A stretch of 64,000 nucleotides of DNA from Paraburkholderia largidicola (GTDB lineage: Bacteria; Pseudomonadota; Gammaproteobacteria; Burkholderiales; Burkholderiaceae). Position 1 is the stretch's first letter. Every line of letters begins with the position of its first letter. The stretch covers positions 2,170,001 to 2,234,000 of the forward strand of contig NZ_AP023174.1 of assembly GCF_013426895.1 (NCBI RefSeq), read 5' to 3'. A program made the position numbers and the translations under genes. This document shows, piece by piece, positions 26,954 through 36,838 of this stretch. The notes below the pieces were generated by a model, which was not told the DNA's origin, ran no database searches, and saw nothing but the letters and a program-made list of their open reading frames with translations.

Positions 26954-27970
26954 ATGGAAAAACGATACCAACAACTCCAGCCTGAAGAGCGGCTGACGAT
27001 TGCCAGCCAGCATCTGCAGGGTTCAAGCATACGGGCCATGGCCCGTATGCTTGGGCGCTCACCTGCAACGGTGAGTCGCGAACTGGCTCGCAACTGCGGG
27101 CCTGACCGCTATGCTTCGGTGCCGGCCCAGGCGTTAAGCGTGGCGCGACGTGTGGCTGGCCGGCGCCCCGCCAAGCTCGATCCGCAGGGTGTTACATGGC
27201 GCATCGTCCTCACGCTGCTGGACTGGAAATGGTCGCCTCAGCAGATATCAGGTACGCTCAAACGTATGCACCCGAATGATTCGTCCCAGCGGGTCTCGCA
27301 TGAGACCATCTATACGGCTATCTACGCTCGTCCGTATGGGGAACTGCGTCGCCAGCTCGTCGCCTGTCTGCGCCACCATCGCAGCGATCGCATGCCGCGA
27401 AGTCGAGGCACAGACCGGCGCGGTCAGATTCCAGATATGGTCAGCATTCATGTGCGCCCACCCGAGGTGGACGACCGCGTGATGCCGGGCCACTGGGAAG
27501 GCGACTTCATCAAGGGTGCAAACAATGCCTCTTCCGTGGGCGTGCTGGTCGAACGCTCCAGCCGCCTTGTGCTGCTTGCCCGCATGGACGATGCGACAGC
27601 TGCCTCGGCACTCGCGGGCTTCTCCGCCAAACTGAATTCCATCGCTGCGCCGCTGCGACAGAGCTTCACGTACGACCAGGGCAAGGAAATGGCCTGCCAC
27701 CAGGAGCTCGCGGCCGCGACCGGTGTGAAGGTCTATTTCTGCGACCCTCACAGCCCCTGGCAGCGTGGCACGTGCGAGAACACCAATGGTCTGCTACGCC
27801 AGTATCTGCCCAAGGGCACGGATCTCTCGGTCTACAGCCAGGACGACCTTGATGACATCGCTGACAGCCTCAACAGCCGGCCACGTGCCACACACGCTTT
27901 CCACTCGCCGTTCGAAGTCTTCGCCACCATGCTTGCACTTGCTTCTCAACCTGATAATTCCGTTCACTAG
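26954..27970 (+). CDS. IS30 family transposase
   Basis: 338 aa, full length. N-terminal helix-turn-helix (about 10-50: LTIASQHLQGSSIRAMARML, SPATVSRELARN), a second HTH-like region with ISGTLKRMHP, and a DDE core: D in GHWEGDFIKG, D in FTYDQGKEMA and E in CENTNGLLRQYLPKG, the IS30 signature. The ATG at 26954 is 52 bases from the left end. It appears intact and could be active. A 30-bp perfect palindrome lies in the HTH coding region. Confidence 0.93.
   Translation: MEKRYQQLQPEERLTIASQHLQGSSIRAMARMLGRSPATVSRELARNCGPDRYASVPAQALSVARRVAGRRPAKLDPQGVTWRIVLTLLDWKWSPQQISGTLKRMHPNDSSQRVSHETIYTAIYARPYGELRRQLVACLRHHRSDRMPRSRGTDRRGQIPDMVSIHVRPPEVDDRVMPGHWEGDFIKGANNASSVGVLVERSSRLVLLARMDDATAASALAGFSAKLNSIAAPLRQSFTYDQGKEMACHQELAAATGVKVYFCDPHSPWQRGTCENTNGLLRQYLPKGTDLSVYSQDDLDDIADSLNSRPRATHAFHSPFEVFATMLALASQPDNSVH
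27024..27053. repeat. 30-bp perfect palindrome inside the transposase gene
   Basis: CAAGCATACGGGCCA followed by its exact complement, encoding SIRAMARML in the first HTH. In mRNA it could fold into a strong hairpin early in the coding sequence. Confidence 0.8.
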
Positions 27971-28002
27971 GCATTGTGTTGCGCTTCACATTTGAAACCG
28001 CC

Positions 28003-28094
28003 CCTACTTTTCTTTGCGGCGGCAAAGAAAAGTAGGTGCCGCCCCGCACAGGGGCAACGCTTGAAGCACCAATAACAAATCGCGGATGCCAGCG
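28003..28094 (-). repeat. Intergenic repeat, right copy, proximal segment
   Basis: Inverted copy of 26332-26423 with about three differences, including the same CCTACTTTTCTTTG hairpin. It lies just downstream of truB in the truB reading direction. Confidence 0.85.
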
Positions 28095-28143
28095 CAAAGT
28101 CAAACCAAAACCAAACCGCAAAAGCAAAAAACCTAACTCACGA

Positions 28144-29058
28144 TTAACCGCTCAGGCGCCAACACCCCTCACCCACTCTCGCGACGCCGAGCAGCCTGCC
28201 CTCGCTGGCATAAACCCGCGTCCGCGTAGCGCAAAGAACACGCTCATCAACAGCAAGATCAGCAAGCCGTAACCGCTGACCATGCAAAAACCGACGAGTC
28301 GCCTCAGCATCGAGCTGAACAGACGGAAACGTCGACAGCAGCGCATCAACAGGTTGAAGCCAGGCATCGCGCTCATCCGGCAGCGCATCAGACAACGCAT
28401 CCAGCGTCACCGAATTAGCGAGCGTCAACGCGCCGACGCCCGTGCGCCGCAGCATCACGAGATGCGCACCACAGCCGAGCGCCTCGCCGATATCCTCGGC
28501 CAGCGTACGAACATACGTCCCCTTGCTACACGTCACGCGAAACGTCACATCCGGCAACGCGCACGCGAGAAGTTCGAGCGCATGAATCGTCACCTGACGC
28601 CCTTCGCGCTCGACAGTCTGCCCCGCGCGGGCGTACTCGTACAGCGGCTTGCCGTCGCGCTTGAGCGCCGAATACATGGGTGGCACCTGAACGATCTCGC
28701 CGCGAAACTGTGCAAGCGCCCCTTCGACAGCGGCCTGATCGCACACGACGTCGCGCGTTTCGACCGCTTCGCCTTCGGCATCGCCCGTCGTCGTGCGAAT
28801 CCCGAGGCGCATCGTGGCTTCGTATGTCTTGTCCGCTTCGAGCAGATCCTGCGAAAACTTCGTGGCTTCGCCGAAGCAAAGCGGCAAAAGTCCGGAGGCG
28901 AGCGGATCGAGCGTGCCCGTGTGGCCCGCCTTCTTCGCGAGATACAGACGCTTTGCGCGAATCAGCGCGTCATTGCTCGACAGACCGACCGGCTTGTCAA
29001 GCAGCAACACGCCATCCAGCGCGCGGCGCGGCACCTTGGGACGTTGATTCTGAGTCAT
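28144..29058 (-). CDS. truB: tRNA pseudouridine-55 synthase TruB
   Basis: 304 aa, family length. GVLLLDKPVGLSSNDAL at the N-terminus and GHTGTLDPLASGLLPLCFG with the catalytic Asp (about residue 52) are diagnostic; a TruB C-terminal/PUA-like region follows. It makes pseudouridine 55 in the T-loop of tRNA. It starts 24 bases after rbfA ends, as the last gene of the rimP-nusA-infB-rbfA-truB cluster. Confidence 0.95.
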   Translation of the reverse strand: MTQNQRPKVPRRALDGVLLLDKPVGLSSNDALIRAKRLYLAKKAGHTGTLDPLASGLLPLCFGEATKFSQDLLEADKTYEATMRLGIRTTTGDAEGEAVETRDVVCDQAAVEGALAQFRGEIVQVPPMYSALKRDGKPLYEYARAGQTVEREGRQVTIHALELLACALPDVTFRVTCSKGTYVRTLAEDIGEALGCGAHLVMLRRTGVGALTLANSVTLDALSDALPDERDAWLQPVDALLSTFPSVQLDAEATRRFLHGQRLRLADLAVDERVLCATRTRVYASEGRLLGVARVGEGCWRLSG

Positions 29059-29082
29059 ATCTGCGCGTGCCTCTACCTGCGA

Positions 29083-29448
29083 TCAGTCGTCTTTCGCGCG
29101 CGAAGCATTCGCTTCGTCGATCAAACGCGACATCTCGACCGCGCGCTCGATCGTCTTGTCGTAATGGAAATGCAGCGTCGGCACCGTGTGGATATGCAGG
29201 CGCTTGAACAGCAAATTGTGCAGATGACCGGCGGCGTGATTGAGCGCGTCCTGCGTCTGATGCGGATCGCCCGTCAGCGTCGTGAAGTAGACCTTCGCGT
29301 GCGCATAGTCAGGCGTCAGTTCGACGCTCTGAAACGTGACGATGCCGATGCGCGGGTCTTTGACCTCGCGGATCAGATCGGACAGATCGCGTTGAATCTG
29401 ATCGGCGATCTGCACATTGCGATTGGGAGAAGTACGTTTCTTAGGCAT
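29083..29448 (-). CDS. rbfA: Ribosome-binding factor A
   Basis: 121 aa from the ATG at 29448 ([20 protein letters not shown]), the normal family start; the frame extends upstream without support. KH-like fold with [25 protein letters not shown]. It binds the 30S subunit late in maturation, near helix 1 of 16S rRNA, and is needed for growth in the cold. Lies 164 bases after infB, beyond a GC-rich hairpin. Confidence 0.93.
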   Translation of the reverse strand: MPKKRTSPNRNVQIADQIQRDLSDLIREVKDPRIGIVTFQSVELTPDYAHAKVYFTTLTGDPHQTQDALNHAAGHLHNLLFKRLHIHTVPTLHFHYDKTIERAVEMSRLIDEANASRAKDD

Positions 29449-29556
29449 GGTGAATCCGTGATTCGAGCTACCGAATAGGCAAAGTGTTCGCGCATTCGGC
29501 GGCAGCAAGCCGCGGAGTCCAACGCAAACACCACAAACAATCGATACAAAAACAAA

Positions 29557-29592
29557 GGGGCGGGACCGGGCTTCAGCGCCCCGCCCCGCCCC
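29557..29592 (-). terminator. GC-rich hairpin after infB, possible partial terminator
   Basis: On the minus strand GGGGCGGG pairs with CCCGCCCC around a 15-20 base loop, followed by TTTGTTTTT. It lies between infB and rbfA, so it may lower rbfA-truB expression instead of ending the operon. Confidence 0.5.
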
Positions 29593-29612
29593 TCATGCGC
29601 TTGACGCCTGAC

Positions 29613-32501
29613 TTACAGCGTACGCGCGACTTCCGTGACTTCGAAGACTTCGAACTGATCGCCTTCCTGGACGTCGTTGAAGTTCTTCACCGACATACCG
29701 CATTCGAAGCCCTGGCGCACTTCCTTGACATCGTCCTTGAAGCGCTTGAGCGAATCGAGCTCGCCCGTGTGAATGACGACGTTGTTGCGCAGCACGCGCA
29801 CCGACGACGAACGCTTGACCACACCGTCCGTGACCATACAGCCCGCCACCGTACCAACCTTCGGCACCTTGAACACCTGACGGACTTCGACCATACCCGT
29901 GACGACTTCGCGCTTCTCCGGCGCCAGCATGCCCGACATCGCCGCCTTCACCTCATCCACTGCGTCATAGATGATGTTGTAGTAACGGATGTCGATGCCG
30001 TTGGTTTCCGCCAGCTTGCGCGCCTGCGCATCCGCACGCGTGTTGAAGCCGATGATGACCGCCTTCGATGCCGTTGCCAGGTTGACGTCCGACTCGCTGA
30101 TGCCACCGACCGCGCTGTGCACGATCTGCACGCGCACTTCGTCGTTCGACAGCTTGAGCAGCGACTGCACCAATGCTTCCTGCGAGCCTTGCACGTCGGC
30201 CTTGACGATGAGCGGCAGGTATTGCACTTCGCCTTCGCCCATCTGCTCGAGCATGTTTTCCAGCTTCGCGGCCTGCTGCTTCGCCAGCTTCACGTCGCGG
30301 AACTTGCCCTGACGGAACAGTGCAACTTCGCGCGCCTTGCGGTCGTCCGGCATGACGATGACTTCTTCGCCCGCCGCCGGCACTTCCGACAGACCCTGGA
30401 TTTCAACCGGGATCGACGGACCTGCCGCCTTGGTCGGCTTGCCGGTTTCGTCGAGCATGGCACGCACGCGGCCGTAGGCGCTGCCTGCCAGCACGACGTC
30501 GCCGCGGTTCAGCGTCCCCGACTGGACGAGGATCGTTGCAACCGGACCCTTACCCTTGTCGAGCTTCGCTTCGATCACAAGGCCCTTGGCCGGTGCATCG
30601 ACAGGTGCCTTCAGTTCCAGCACTTCCGCCTGAAGCAGCACGTTTTCTAGCAGATCGTCGATACCCGCGCCCGTCTTGGCCGATACCGACACGAACGGCG
30701 AATCGCCACCGTATTCTTCCGGCACGACGCCTTCCGCGACGAGTTCCTGCTTCACGCGGTCCGGATTCGCGTCCGGCTTGTCGATCTTGTTGATCGCAAC
30801 GACGAGCGGTACGCCGCCAGCCTTCGCGTGTGAGATCGCTTCTTTCGTCTGCGGCATCACGCCGTCATCCGCTGCGACGACGAGAATCACGATGTCGGTT
30901 GCCTTCGCACCACGCGCACGCATTGCCGTGAACGCTTCGTGACCCGGCGTATCGAGGAACGTGATGACGCCGCGCGGCGTTTCGACGTGATACGCGCCGA
31001 TGTGCTGCGTAATGCCGCCCGCTTCGCCAGCCGCAACCTTCGCGCGACGGATGTAGTCGAGCAGCGAGGTCTTGCCGTGGTCGACGTGACCCATGACCGT
31101 GACGACGGGAGGACGCGGCAGCAAAGGTGCGTCGGAGATTTCGCCTTCGACCAGCATCGCTTCCGGATCGTCCAGCTTCGCCGCGACGGCATGGTGGCCC
31201 AGTTCTTCGACGACGATCATCGCCGTTTCCTGGTCCAGCATCTGGTTGATCGTGACCATCTGGCCAAGCTTCATCATCACCTTGATGACTTCCGAAGCCT
31301 TCACCGACATCTTGTGCGCGAGGTCGGCCACCGTGATGGTTTCCGGCACGTGCACTTCACGCACGATCGGCTCGGTCGGTGCCTGGAAGGTCGTGGCTTC
31401 CTGATGCTTGCCACGGCCCTTCGGACCGCCGCGCCAGCCGCGATCGACGCCGCCGCTCGTGTCGCCGCGCGTCTTGATGCCGCGGCGCTTCGCTGCGTCG
31501 TCCTGCCAGCCGCCCTTGCCGCCGGCCTTCTTCTTGTCGCCGCCGGGACCTGCCGGTTGCGCAGTCGCTGCCGGTTGCGCCGTTGCGGGCGCAGGCTTCT
31601 TCGCGGCGGGACGCGCGGACGCTTCGCCAGCCGGACGCGCCGGCTTGTGCAGCGTGCCCTTCGCTTCGGCGGGCTTGGCCGGCTCGGCGGGCTTCGGTGC
31701 CGGTTCCGGCGCCTTGACCTGCGCCTTGCGCGGCGTGTTCATCATTTCGCGGATCGCGCGTGCTTCGGCTTCGGCCTTGGCGCGGCGCTTCGCGACTTCT
31801 TCCTGTTCGAGGCGCGTCTTCTCGGCCTGTTCGCGTGCAGCGTCTTCGGCCTTCTTCGCCGCTTCACGCTGCGCGGCGCGTTCTGCCGCTGCGCGCTCTT
31901 CGTCCTGCGACGACGCACGCTCCTGCTCGGCCTGCTCGCGAGCTGCCGCTTCGGCCACCGCCGCTGCGCGCTTCTTCGCCGCTTCCTCTTCGGCGCGACG
32001 ACGCTCTGCTTCGGCTGCCTGTTCGCGTGCCTGACGCTCGGCTTCTTCAGCCTCGAGACGCTCTTGGCGCTCCTTCAGCTCCTGAGCCTGCTTCTCGAGC
32101 AGTTCCGCCTCATGACGCGCTTCTTCCTCGCGACGCTGAAGTTCGAGATCTTCCGCTGCGACCACATTGTTCGATGCTTCCGCGCCTTGCTCGACGGCTT
32201 CGTCACGGCGGACGAACGTGCGCTTCTTGCGCACCTCGACCTGAATGGTACGAGCTTTACCCGTCGCGTCGGACTGCTTGATCTCCGACGTATGCCGCTT
32301 GGTCAGCGTGATCTTGCGCTTGTCGGCATCGTTCGAGCCGTGTGACTTGCGCAAGTGGTCAAGCAGACGCGCCTTGTCCGTTTCGGACAAGGCATCGTCC
32401 TCACTCGCTTTCTGAACACCTGCCGCATGCAGCTGCTCGAGCAGCACGCCTGCAGGCATCTTCAGTTCCGCGGCAAATTGGGCTACGTTGTTACTCGCCA
32501 T
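29613..32501 (-). CDS. infB: Translation initiation factor IF-2
   Basis: 962 aa. The IF2 N-terminal domain ([20 protein letters not shown]) is followed by a very long charged coiled-coil region rich in Glu/Ala/Arg (about 115-250), Ala/Pro/Lys-rich linker (about 250-370), a second IF2-N domain, and the GTPase domain with [14 protein letters not shown] (about 470), DTPGHEAF and NKIDKPDA. The C-terminal domains bind fMet-tRNA. It places initiator tRNA on the 30S subunit. Normal length for Burkholderiales. Confidence 0.96.
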   Translation of the reverse strand: MASNNVAQFAAELKMPAGVLLEQLHAAGVQKASEDDALSETDKARLLDHLRKSHGSNDADKRKITLTKRHTSEIKQSDATGKARTIQVEVRKKRTFVRRDEAVEQGAEASNNVVAAEDLELQRREEEARHEAELLEKQAQELKERQERLEAEEAERQAREQAAEAERRRAEEEAAKKRAAAVAEAAAREQAEQERASSQDEERAAAERAAQREAAKKAEDAAREQAEKTRLEQEEVAKRRAKAEAEARAIREMMNTPRKAQVKAPEPAPKPAEPAKPAEAKGTLHKPARPAGEASARPAAKKPAPATAQPAATAQPAGPGGDKKKAGGKGGWQDDAAKRRGIKTRGDTSGGVDRGWRGGPKGRGKHQEATTFQAPTEPIVREVHVPETITVADLAHKMSVKASEVIKVMMKLGQMVTINQMLDQETAMIVVEELGHHAVAAKLDDPEAMLVEGEISDAPLLPRPPVVTVMGHVDHGKTSLLDYIRRAKVAAGEAGGITQHIGAYHVETPRGVITFLDTPGHEAFTAMRARGAKATDIVILVVAADDGVMPQTKEAISHAKAGGVPLVVAINKIDKPDANPDRVKQELVAEGVVPEEYGGDSPFVSVSAKTGAGIDDLLENVLLQAEVLELKAPVDAPAKGLVIEAKLDKGKGPVATILVQSGTLNRGDVVLAGSAYGRVRAMLDETGKPTKAAGPSIPVEIQGLSEVPAAGEEVIVMPDDRKAREVALFRQGKFRDVKLAKQQAAKLENMLEQMGEGEVQYLPLIVKADVQGSQEALVQSLLKLSNDEVRVQIVHSAVGGISESDVNLATASKAVIIGFNTRADAQARKLAETNGIDIRYYNIIYDAVDEVKAAMSGMLAPEKREVVTGMVEVRQVFKVPKVGTVAGCMVTDGVVKRSSSVRVLRNNVVIHTGELDSLKRFKDDVKEVRQGFECGMSVKNFNDVQEGDQFEVFEVTEVARTL

Positions 32502-32597
32502 TCATTCCTCTTAATGCAAGGACCAATTCCTTGCGGTTAGCATCGGGTCATGCAGCCTTACGGCCGCGATCAGGTCAGTGGTTCATGGTCTTGGATC

Positions 32598-34073
32598 TCA
32601 TTGAAACCAGTGTTCACGGGCCTTCATAATCAACGCCTTGGCGGCGTCTTCATTCATGCCGGTCATCTCGACCAGCTCGTCGACAGCCAGTTCCGCCAGC
32701 TCGTCGCGCGTCTGGATCTGGTGTTCGGCCAGCTTTGCGAGCAGCTCGGCGTCCATTCCGTCGAGGCTCTTCAGGTCGAGCGCAACGCCTTCGACCTTCT
32801 CCTCGTTCGCAATCGCCATCGTCAGCAGTGCGTCACGCGCGCGGTTACGCAGCTCGTGAACCGTGTCTTCGTCGAATGCTTCGATTTCGAGCATCTCGTT
32901 GAGCGGCACGTAAGCGATCTCTTCGAGACTCGTGAAACCTTCGTCGATCAGGATGTCGGCGACTTCTTCGTCGACATCGAGACGCGCCATGAACAGGTCG
33001 CGCAGTACGCTGCGTTCCTGGTTCTGCTTTTGCGCAGACTCGTCCGGCGTCATGATGTTGATCTGCCAGCCGGTCAGTTCGCTGGCAAGACGCACGTTCT
33101 GGCCGCTGCGGCCGATAGCGACGGCCAGTTCGTTTTCGTCGACGACGACGTCCATCGAATGCTTTTCTTCATCGACGACGATCGACTGGACGGCTGCCGG
33201 CGCGAGCGCGCCGATCACAAACTGGGCGGGATCTTCCGACCATAGCACGATGTCGACGTTTTCGCCACCGAGCTCGTTACGCACAGCCTGCACACGCGAG
33301 CCGCGAATGCCGACGCAGGTGCCGATCGGATCGATGCGCTTGTCGTACGCGACCACGCCAATCTTTGCACGCACGCCCGGATCGCGCGCAGCCGCCTTGA
33401 TTTCCAGCAGGCCCTGCTCGATTTCCGGCACTTCCATTTCGAAGAGCTTCATCAGGAACTCGGGCGCCGTGCGCGACAGTTCGATCTGCGGACCGCGCGC
33501 GGTGCGATCAACCTTGCCGATGTATGCGCGAACGCGGTCGCCGACGCGCAGGTTTTCCTTCGGAATCAGCTGGTCGCGGCGCAGGAGCGCTTCGACACGG
33601 CCCGATTCGACGATGAAGTTGCCCTTGTCGAGACGCTTGACGGTGCCCGTCATGATGCTTTCGCCGCGCTCGAGGAAGTCGTTCAGGATCTGCTCGCGTT
33701 CCGCGTCGCGCACCTTCTGCAGGATCACCTGCTTGGCAGCCTGCGCGCCGATACGGCCGAATTCGATGGACGGAACGGGTTCTTCCAGGAAGTCGTCGAT
33801 CTGTGCGTCGGCCTTCTGCTCGCGCGCTTCGAACAGCAGGATTTCCTGATCCGGCTCCTGCAGCCCTGCCTCGTCGGGCACGACTTTCCAGCGACGGAAC
33901 GTCTCGTGCTCGCCGCTTTCACGGTCGATATGAACGCGGATGTCCGCGTCTTCGTCGAAGAGTTTCTTGGATGCAGACGCGAGCGCTGCCTCGAGCGCGG
34001 CAAACACCACGTCCTTGTCGACATTTTTTTCGCGTGCCAGCGCATCCACCAGCATCAACACTTCGCGACTCAT
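32598..34073 (-). CDS. nusA: Transcription factor NusA
   Basis: 491 aa. N-terminal RNA-polymerase-binding domain, S1 domain (about 135-200, [16 protein letters not shown]), KH1/KH2 (about 200-345; [31 protein letters not shown]) and two C-terminal acidic repeats ending [16 protein letters not shown]. It acts in pausing, termination and rRNA antitermination. Its ATG overlaps the rimP stop (ATGA), which suggests translational coupling. AGGAG lies upstream inside rimP. Confidence 0.96.
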   Translation of the reverse strand: MSREVLMLVDALAREKNVDKDVVFAALEAALASASKKLFDEDADIRVHIDRESGEHETFRRWKVVPDEAGLQEPDQEILLFEAREQKADAQIDDFLEEPVPSIEFGRIGAQAAKQVILQKVRDAEREQILNDFLERGESIMTGTVKRLDKGNFIVESGRVEALLRRDQLIPKENLRVGDRVRAYIGKVDRTARGPQIELSRTAPEFLMKLFEMEVPEIEQGLLEIKAAARDPGVRAKIGVVAYDKRIDPIGTCVGIRGSRVQAVRNELGGENVDIVLWSEDPAQFVIGALAPAAVQSIVVDEEKHSMDVVVDENELAVAIGRSGQNVRLASELTGWQINIMTPDESAQKQNQERSVLRDLFMARLDVDEEVADILIDEGFTSLEEIAYVPLNEMLEIEAFDEDTVHELRNRARDALLTMAIANEEKVEGVALDLKSLDGMDAELLAKLAEHQIQTRDELAELAVDELVEMTGMNEDAAKALIMKAREHWFQ

Positions 34074-34528
34074 TGTTTGCGGCTCCTAAAGTCAACTTTC
34101 GGAACGAGGCGTGCCTTGTCGATATCCGCGAGCGTGAAATCCAGCATCGCGGCGCCTTCCTTCCCTTCAAATTCCAGACCGATCGTTTCGCCTTCGGGAG
34201 CATGCAGGATGCCCCGGTACGATTTCCGTCCGTCCAATGGCTTTTTCAATGTGATGACCGCCTCGCTGCCCGCGAAACGTTCGAAGTCCGCCAGTTTTTT
34301 CAGCGGACGGTCGAGACCCGGCGACGAAACTTCAAGACGCTCGTAATCGATGTTTTCGACCGTCAGTACGTGCTGGAGCTGACGGGTAACTTTTTCGCAG
34401 TCTTCGATCCCGATGCCGGCGGGCTGGTCGATATACACGCACAGCATGCCGCGCCCGGTGCGCTCGAGATCGACGAGCTCATAGCCGAGGCCCACGACCG
34501 TGGTTTCAATCAGTTCCGTCAGTTGCAC
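34070..34528 (-). CDS. rimP: Ribosome maturation factor RimP
   Basis: 152 aa. The start is a GTG at 34528 with GAGGG just upstream; it gives [20 protein letters not shown], the family N-terminus, and the usual length. A longer reading from a TTG at 34642 has no support. Segments [21 protein letters not shown] and [12 protein letters not shown] are RimP signatures. It helps 30S assembly. First gene of the rimP-nusA-infB cluster. Confidence 0.93.
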   Translation of the reverse strand: MQLTELIETTVVGLGYELVDLERTGRGMLCVYIDQPAGIGIEDCEKVTRQLQHVLTVENIDYERLEVSSPGLDRPLKKLADFERFAGSEAVITLKKPLDGRKSYRGILHAPEGETIGLEFEGKEGAAMLDFTLADIDKARLVPKVDFRSRKQ

Positions 34529-34640
34529 AGTGCCCTCTAAGATGTTCGCGCTGCAACCTTCGCGATACACCCGCGAGCTGCGCGCCAAGCCGGCGCACGT
34601 TCGTGCTACCCGAGATGCCGATCCACATAAACTAAGCGGC

Positions 34641-34665
34641 AAAAAAAAATGGGCGAAACGCCCAT
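34641..34665 (-). terminator. Intrinsic terminator upstream of rimP
   Basis: Minus strand: ATGGGCG, TTT loop, CGCCCAT, then a run of about nine T in total. It lies 112 bases before the rimP start and well after rluB, so it could end rluB transcription or act as an attenuator in a rimP leader. Confidence 0.85.
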
Positions 34666-34891
34666 CATCTTATTGCCGGTGGTCGCACCTGAGCCGCACA
34701 TGAAACCGCACGCCCAGTGACTTCGTGATTGTAGCCATTTTTCACGATGAACGCAAACCGCCGACCGGCCACTGAGGCCCATTTGCGGCTGATTCCGTCG
34801 CAATCAAGGTACGAAACCGGGTGTTTTACGGCATTTACCGCCGACGCCCTCGCGCACCGCAAACCACCAAAGCAACGCTGCACAACGCAAA

Positions 34892-34911
34892 CCGGGGCGC
34901 GAACGCCCCGG
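34892..34911 (-). terminator. Hairpin after rluB
   Basis: CCGGGGCG, 4-base loop, CGCCCCGG, followed on the minus strand by TTTGCGTTG. Weak T-run; probably a first 3' end or mRNA-stabilising stem for rluB. Confidence 0.5.
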
Positions 34912-34966
34912 TAGTTCAATCATGCATCGCGCCGGACCATCAAGACCGCCCGCAACGATGGCGCGA

Positions 34967-36778
34967 TCAGCGTCCGCGCGACCGGTTGCGCGGCGCGCCG
35001 CCGCTGCGATTGCCGCCGCCGGCGTTCGGATTACCGCCCGTGCGATTGCCGCCGCCATTCGAACGGTTGCCACCCGGCGCGCCGTTCGGCGTACGGCCAC
35101 CGCCGCTGCCGCCGCGCTTCGCATTGGCGCCCGCGGCCGCGCGGTTGCCCGAAGGCGCGCGATTGCCGTCGACGTCGCCGCGACCAGGACCAGGACGGCC
35201 ACGCCCTTCGCCGCGATTGGGGTTCGCATTGCCGAAGCCGCCGCCAGCGCCAGAATTCAACGCACCGAATGCGCCCGCGCCCTTACCACCGCGCCGGTTC
35301 TGGCCGCCCCCGCGAGGCTGCTGCTGATCGAAACGTCCGTGCGACATCAGCACCGGCTCGCGGTTGATGAAGCCCATCGACGTCTGCATCGGATCAGGCT
35401 GACGACGCTCCGGCTCGCCGCGACGTCCGCCGCCCTTCTCTTCGGCGGGCGCCTTCAGGCCCACCGACGCCAGCAGGCTGCGCACCTGATTGTCCTCGAG
35501 CTCTTCCCAGCGTCCGCGCTTCAGGCCGCGTGGCAACGTGATCGGACCGTGACGCGTGCGGATCAGCCGGCTCACCATCAGGCCGACGGCTTCGAACATC
35601 CGGCGCACTTCGCGGTTGCGCCCTTCGGCGAGCGCGACGTGATACCAGTGATTCGTACCCTCGCCGCCGCCATCGCGAATCCGCAGGAAGTTCGCAGGAC
35701 CATCGTCCAGCTCGACGCCGTGCAACAGCTTCTGCCGATTGCCTTCCGCCAGTTCGCCAACCACGCGTACCGCATATTCACGCTCGACGCTGTAACGCGG
35801 ATGCATGAAGCGGTTCGCCAGATCGCCCGACGTGGTCAGCATCAACAGGCCTTCCGTGTTGAAGTCGAGGCGGCCGACAGCGAGCCACTTCGCCGTCTTC
35901 ATCGGCGGCAGCTTGTCGAATACCGACGGACGGCCTTCCGGATCAGCATGGCTGACGATTTCGCCCGTCGGCTTGTGATACAGCAGCACGCGCGGCGGCT
36001 TGTTCTGCAGCTTGCGCTTGACGGGCTTGCCGTTGATGCGCACCAGATCGGTCGGCATGATGCGCTGGCCTATGTGCGCCGGCTCGCCGTTGACCGACAC
36101 GCGGCCGGCGACGATCAGCTCTTCCATCTCGCGGCGCGAGCCCATGCCCGCCTCGGCGAGCACCTTGTGCAGCTTGGGAGCATCGTCGTCCGGCGACAGC
36201 ACGCGCTTGGGCGCGGCAGGCCGGCCACGGCGCAGCATCGGCGCACGCACGCCGCCTGTTCCCGTGTTGTCGGCATCGAAGGCCGGCGACGTCACCCAGG
36301 CGAACAGATCGTCCTGCTTGTCGCCTTCTGCGGCTGCCACAGGCGCCACGTCACCCGCTTCGCCGCCACGGCTCTTGCGCTGACTGCCCTGATTACCTTG
36401 CCGCGGAGCTTGCTGGCCGCCCTGCTTGCCGCCCGCGCGGCGACCGCCCTGGCCTTGTCCCTTTGCGGCCGCGTCCTTGCGCGGCATCCGCACTTGCGCG
36501 ACGACTTCGCCGTCGGGCGGTGCTTCCGTCACGACGGGCGCCGGTTGCGCGGCGGCGTCGGCCGCCTTCGCCTTCGTCCCCGCGCGGCGACGCGCGATCA
36601 GGCTGCGCGGACCGCGTCGCAGGCCGCGGCGCGGACGCTCGTCGCCTTCGGCGTCCGGCGCGTGCGCGCCGCGTTCGCTATCGCCCGCGGACGTTTGCGC
36701 CGTGCGCGTTTCGTCGGGGCGCGCAGCAGCGACGGCGCGCTCGGATTCGGACGAATCGGTGTCGTGGATGTCTGTCAA
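34967..36778 (-). CDS. rluB: 23S rRNA pseudouridine-2605 synthase RluB with long disordered tails
   Basis: 603 aa, about twice the length of E. coli RluB. The start is a TTG at 36778 with GAGG 5 nt upstream; no ATG or GTG lies between it and the upstream stop. Residues 1-185 are charged and Gly/Gln/Ala-rich; the S4 domain starts near 200 ([20 protein letters not shown]) and the RsuA-type catalytic motif [13 protein letters not shown] is near 300. Residues about 410-603 are a Gly/Arg/Asn-rich tail. It modifies U2605 of 23S rRNA. The tails may bind RNA; that is inference. Confidence 0.9.
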   Translation of the reverse strand: MTDIHDTDSSESERAVAAARPDETRTAQTSAGDSERGAHAPDAEGDERPRRGLRRGPRSLIARRRAGTKAKAADAAAQPAPVVTEAPPDGEVVAQVRMPRKDAAAKGQGQGGRRAGGKQGGQQAPRQGNQGSQRKSRGGEAGDVAPVAAAEGDKQDDLFAWVTSPAFDADNTGTGGVRAPMLRRGRPAAPKRVLSPDDDAPKLHKVLAEAGMGSRREMEELIVAGRVSVNGEPAHIGQRIMPTDLVRINGKPVKRKLQNKPPRVLLYHKPTGEIVSHADPEGRPSVFDKLPPMKTAKWLAVGRLDFNTEGLLMLTTSGDLANRFMHPRYSVEREYAVRVVGELAEGNRQKLLHGVELDDGPANFLRIRDGGGEGTNHWYHVALAEGRNREVRRMFEAVGLMVSRLIRTRHGPITLPRGLKRGRWEELEDNQVRSLLASVGLKAPAEEKGGGRRGEPERRQPDPMQTSMGFINREPVLMSHGRFDQQQPRGGGQNRRGGKGAGAFGALNSGAGGGFGNANPNRGEGRGRPGPGRGDVDGNRAPSGNRAAAGANAKRGGSGGGRTPNGAPGGNRSNGGGNRTGGNPNAGGGNRSGGAPRNRSRGR

Positions 36779-36838
36779 AACAACCTCAAAATGTCAGGTC
36801 GCGCGCCCGTTGCGGGCGCGGCAAAAAGTACGGTTACG

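Larger units (their letters stand above)
26903..28002 (+). mobile_element. IS30-family insertion sequence, complete
   Basis: 1100 bp. Terminal inverted repeats of about 27 bp match at 20 positions; the best core is CAAGTTTGAAGTGCAACAC at 26912-26930 against the complement of 27976-27994 (16/19). The element interrupts the right copy of the intergenic repeat. Comparison with the intact left copy defines the ends and a 2-bp CC target duplication at 26901-26902 and 28003-28004. It carries one intact transposase gene. Confidence 0.85.
34529..34966. other. Gap between rluB and rimP
   Basis: No gene. On the minus strand it carries a hairpin right after rluB (34892-34911), a canonical terminator (34641-34665), and then about 110 bases of GC-rich leader before the rimP GTG. 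A promoter for rimP was not obvious. Confidence 0.6.
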
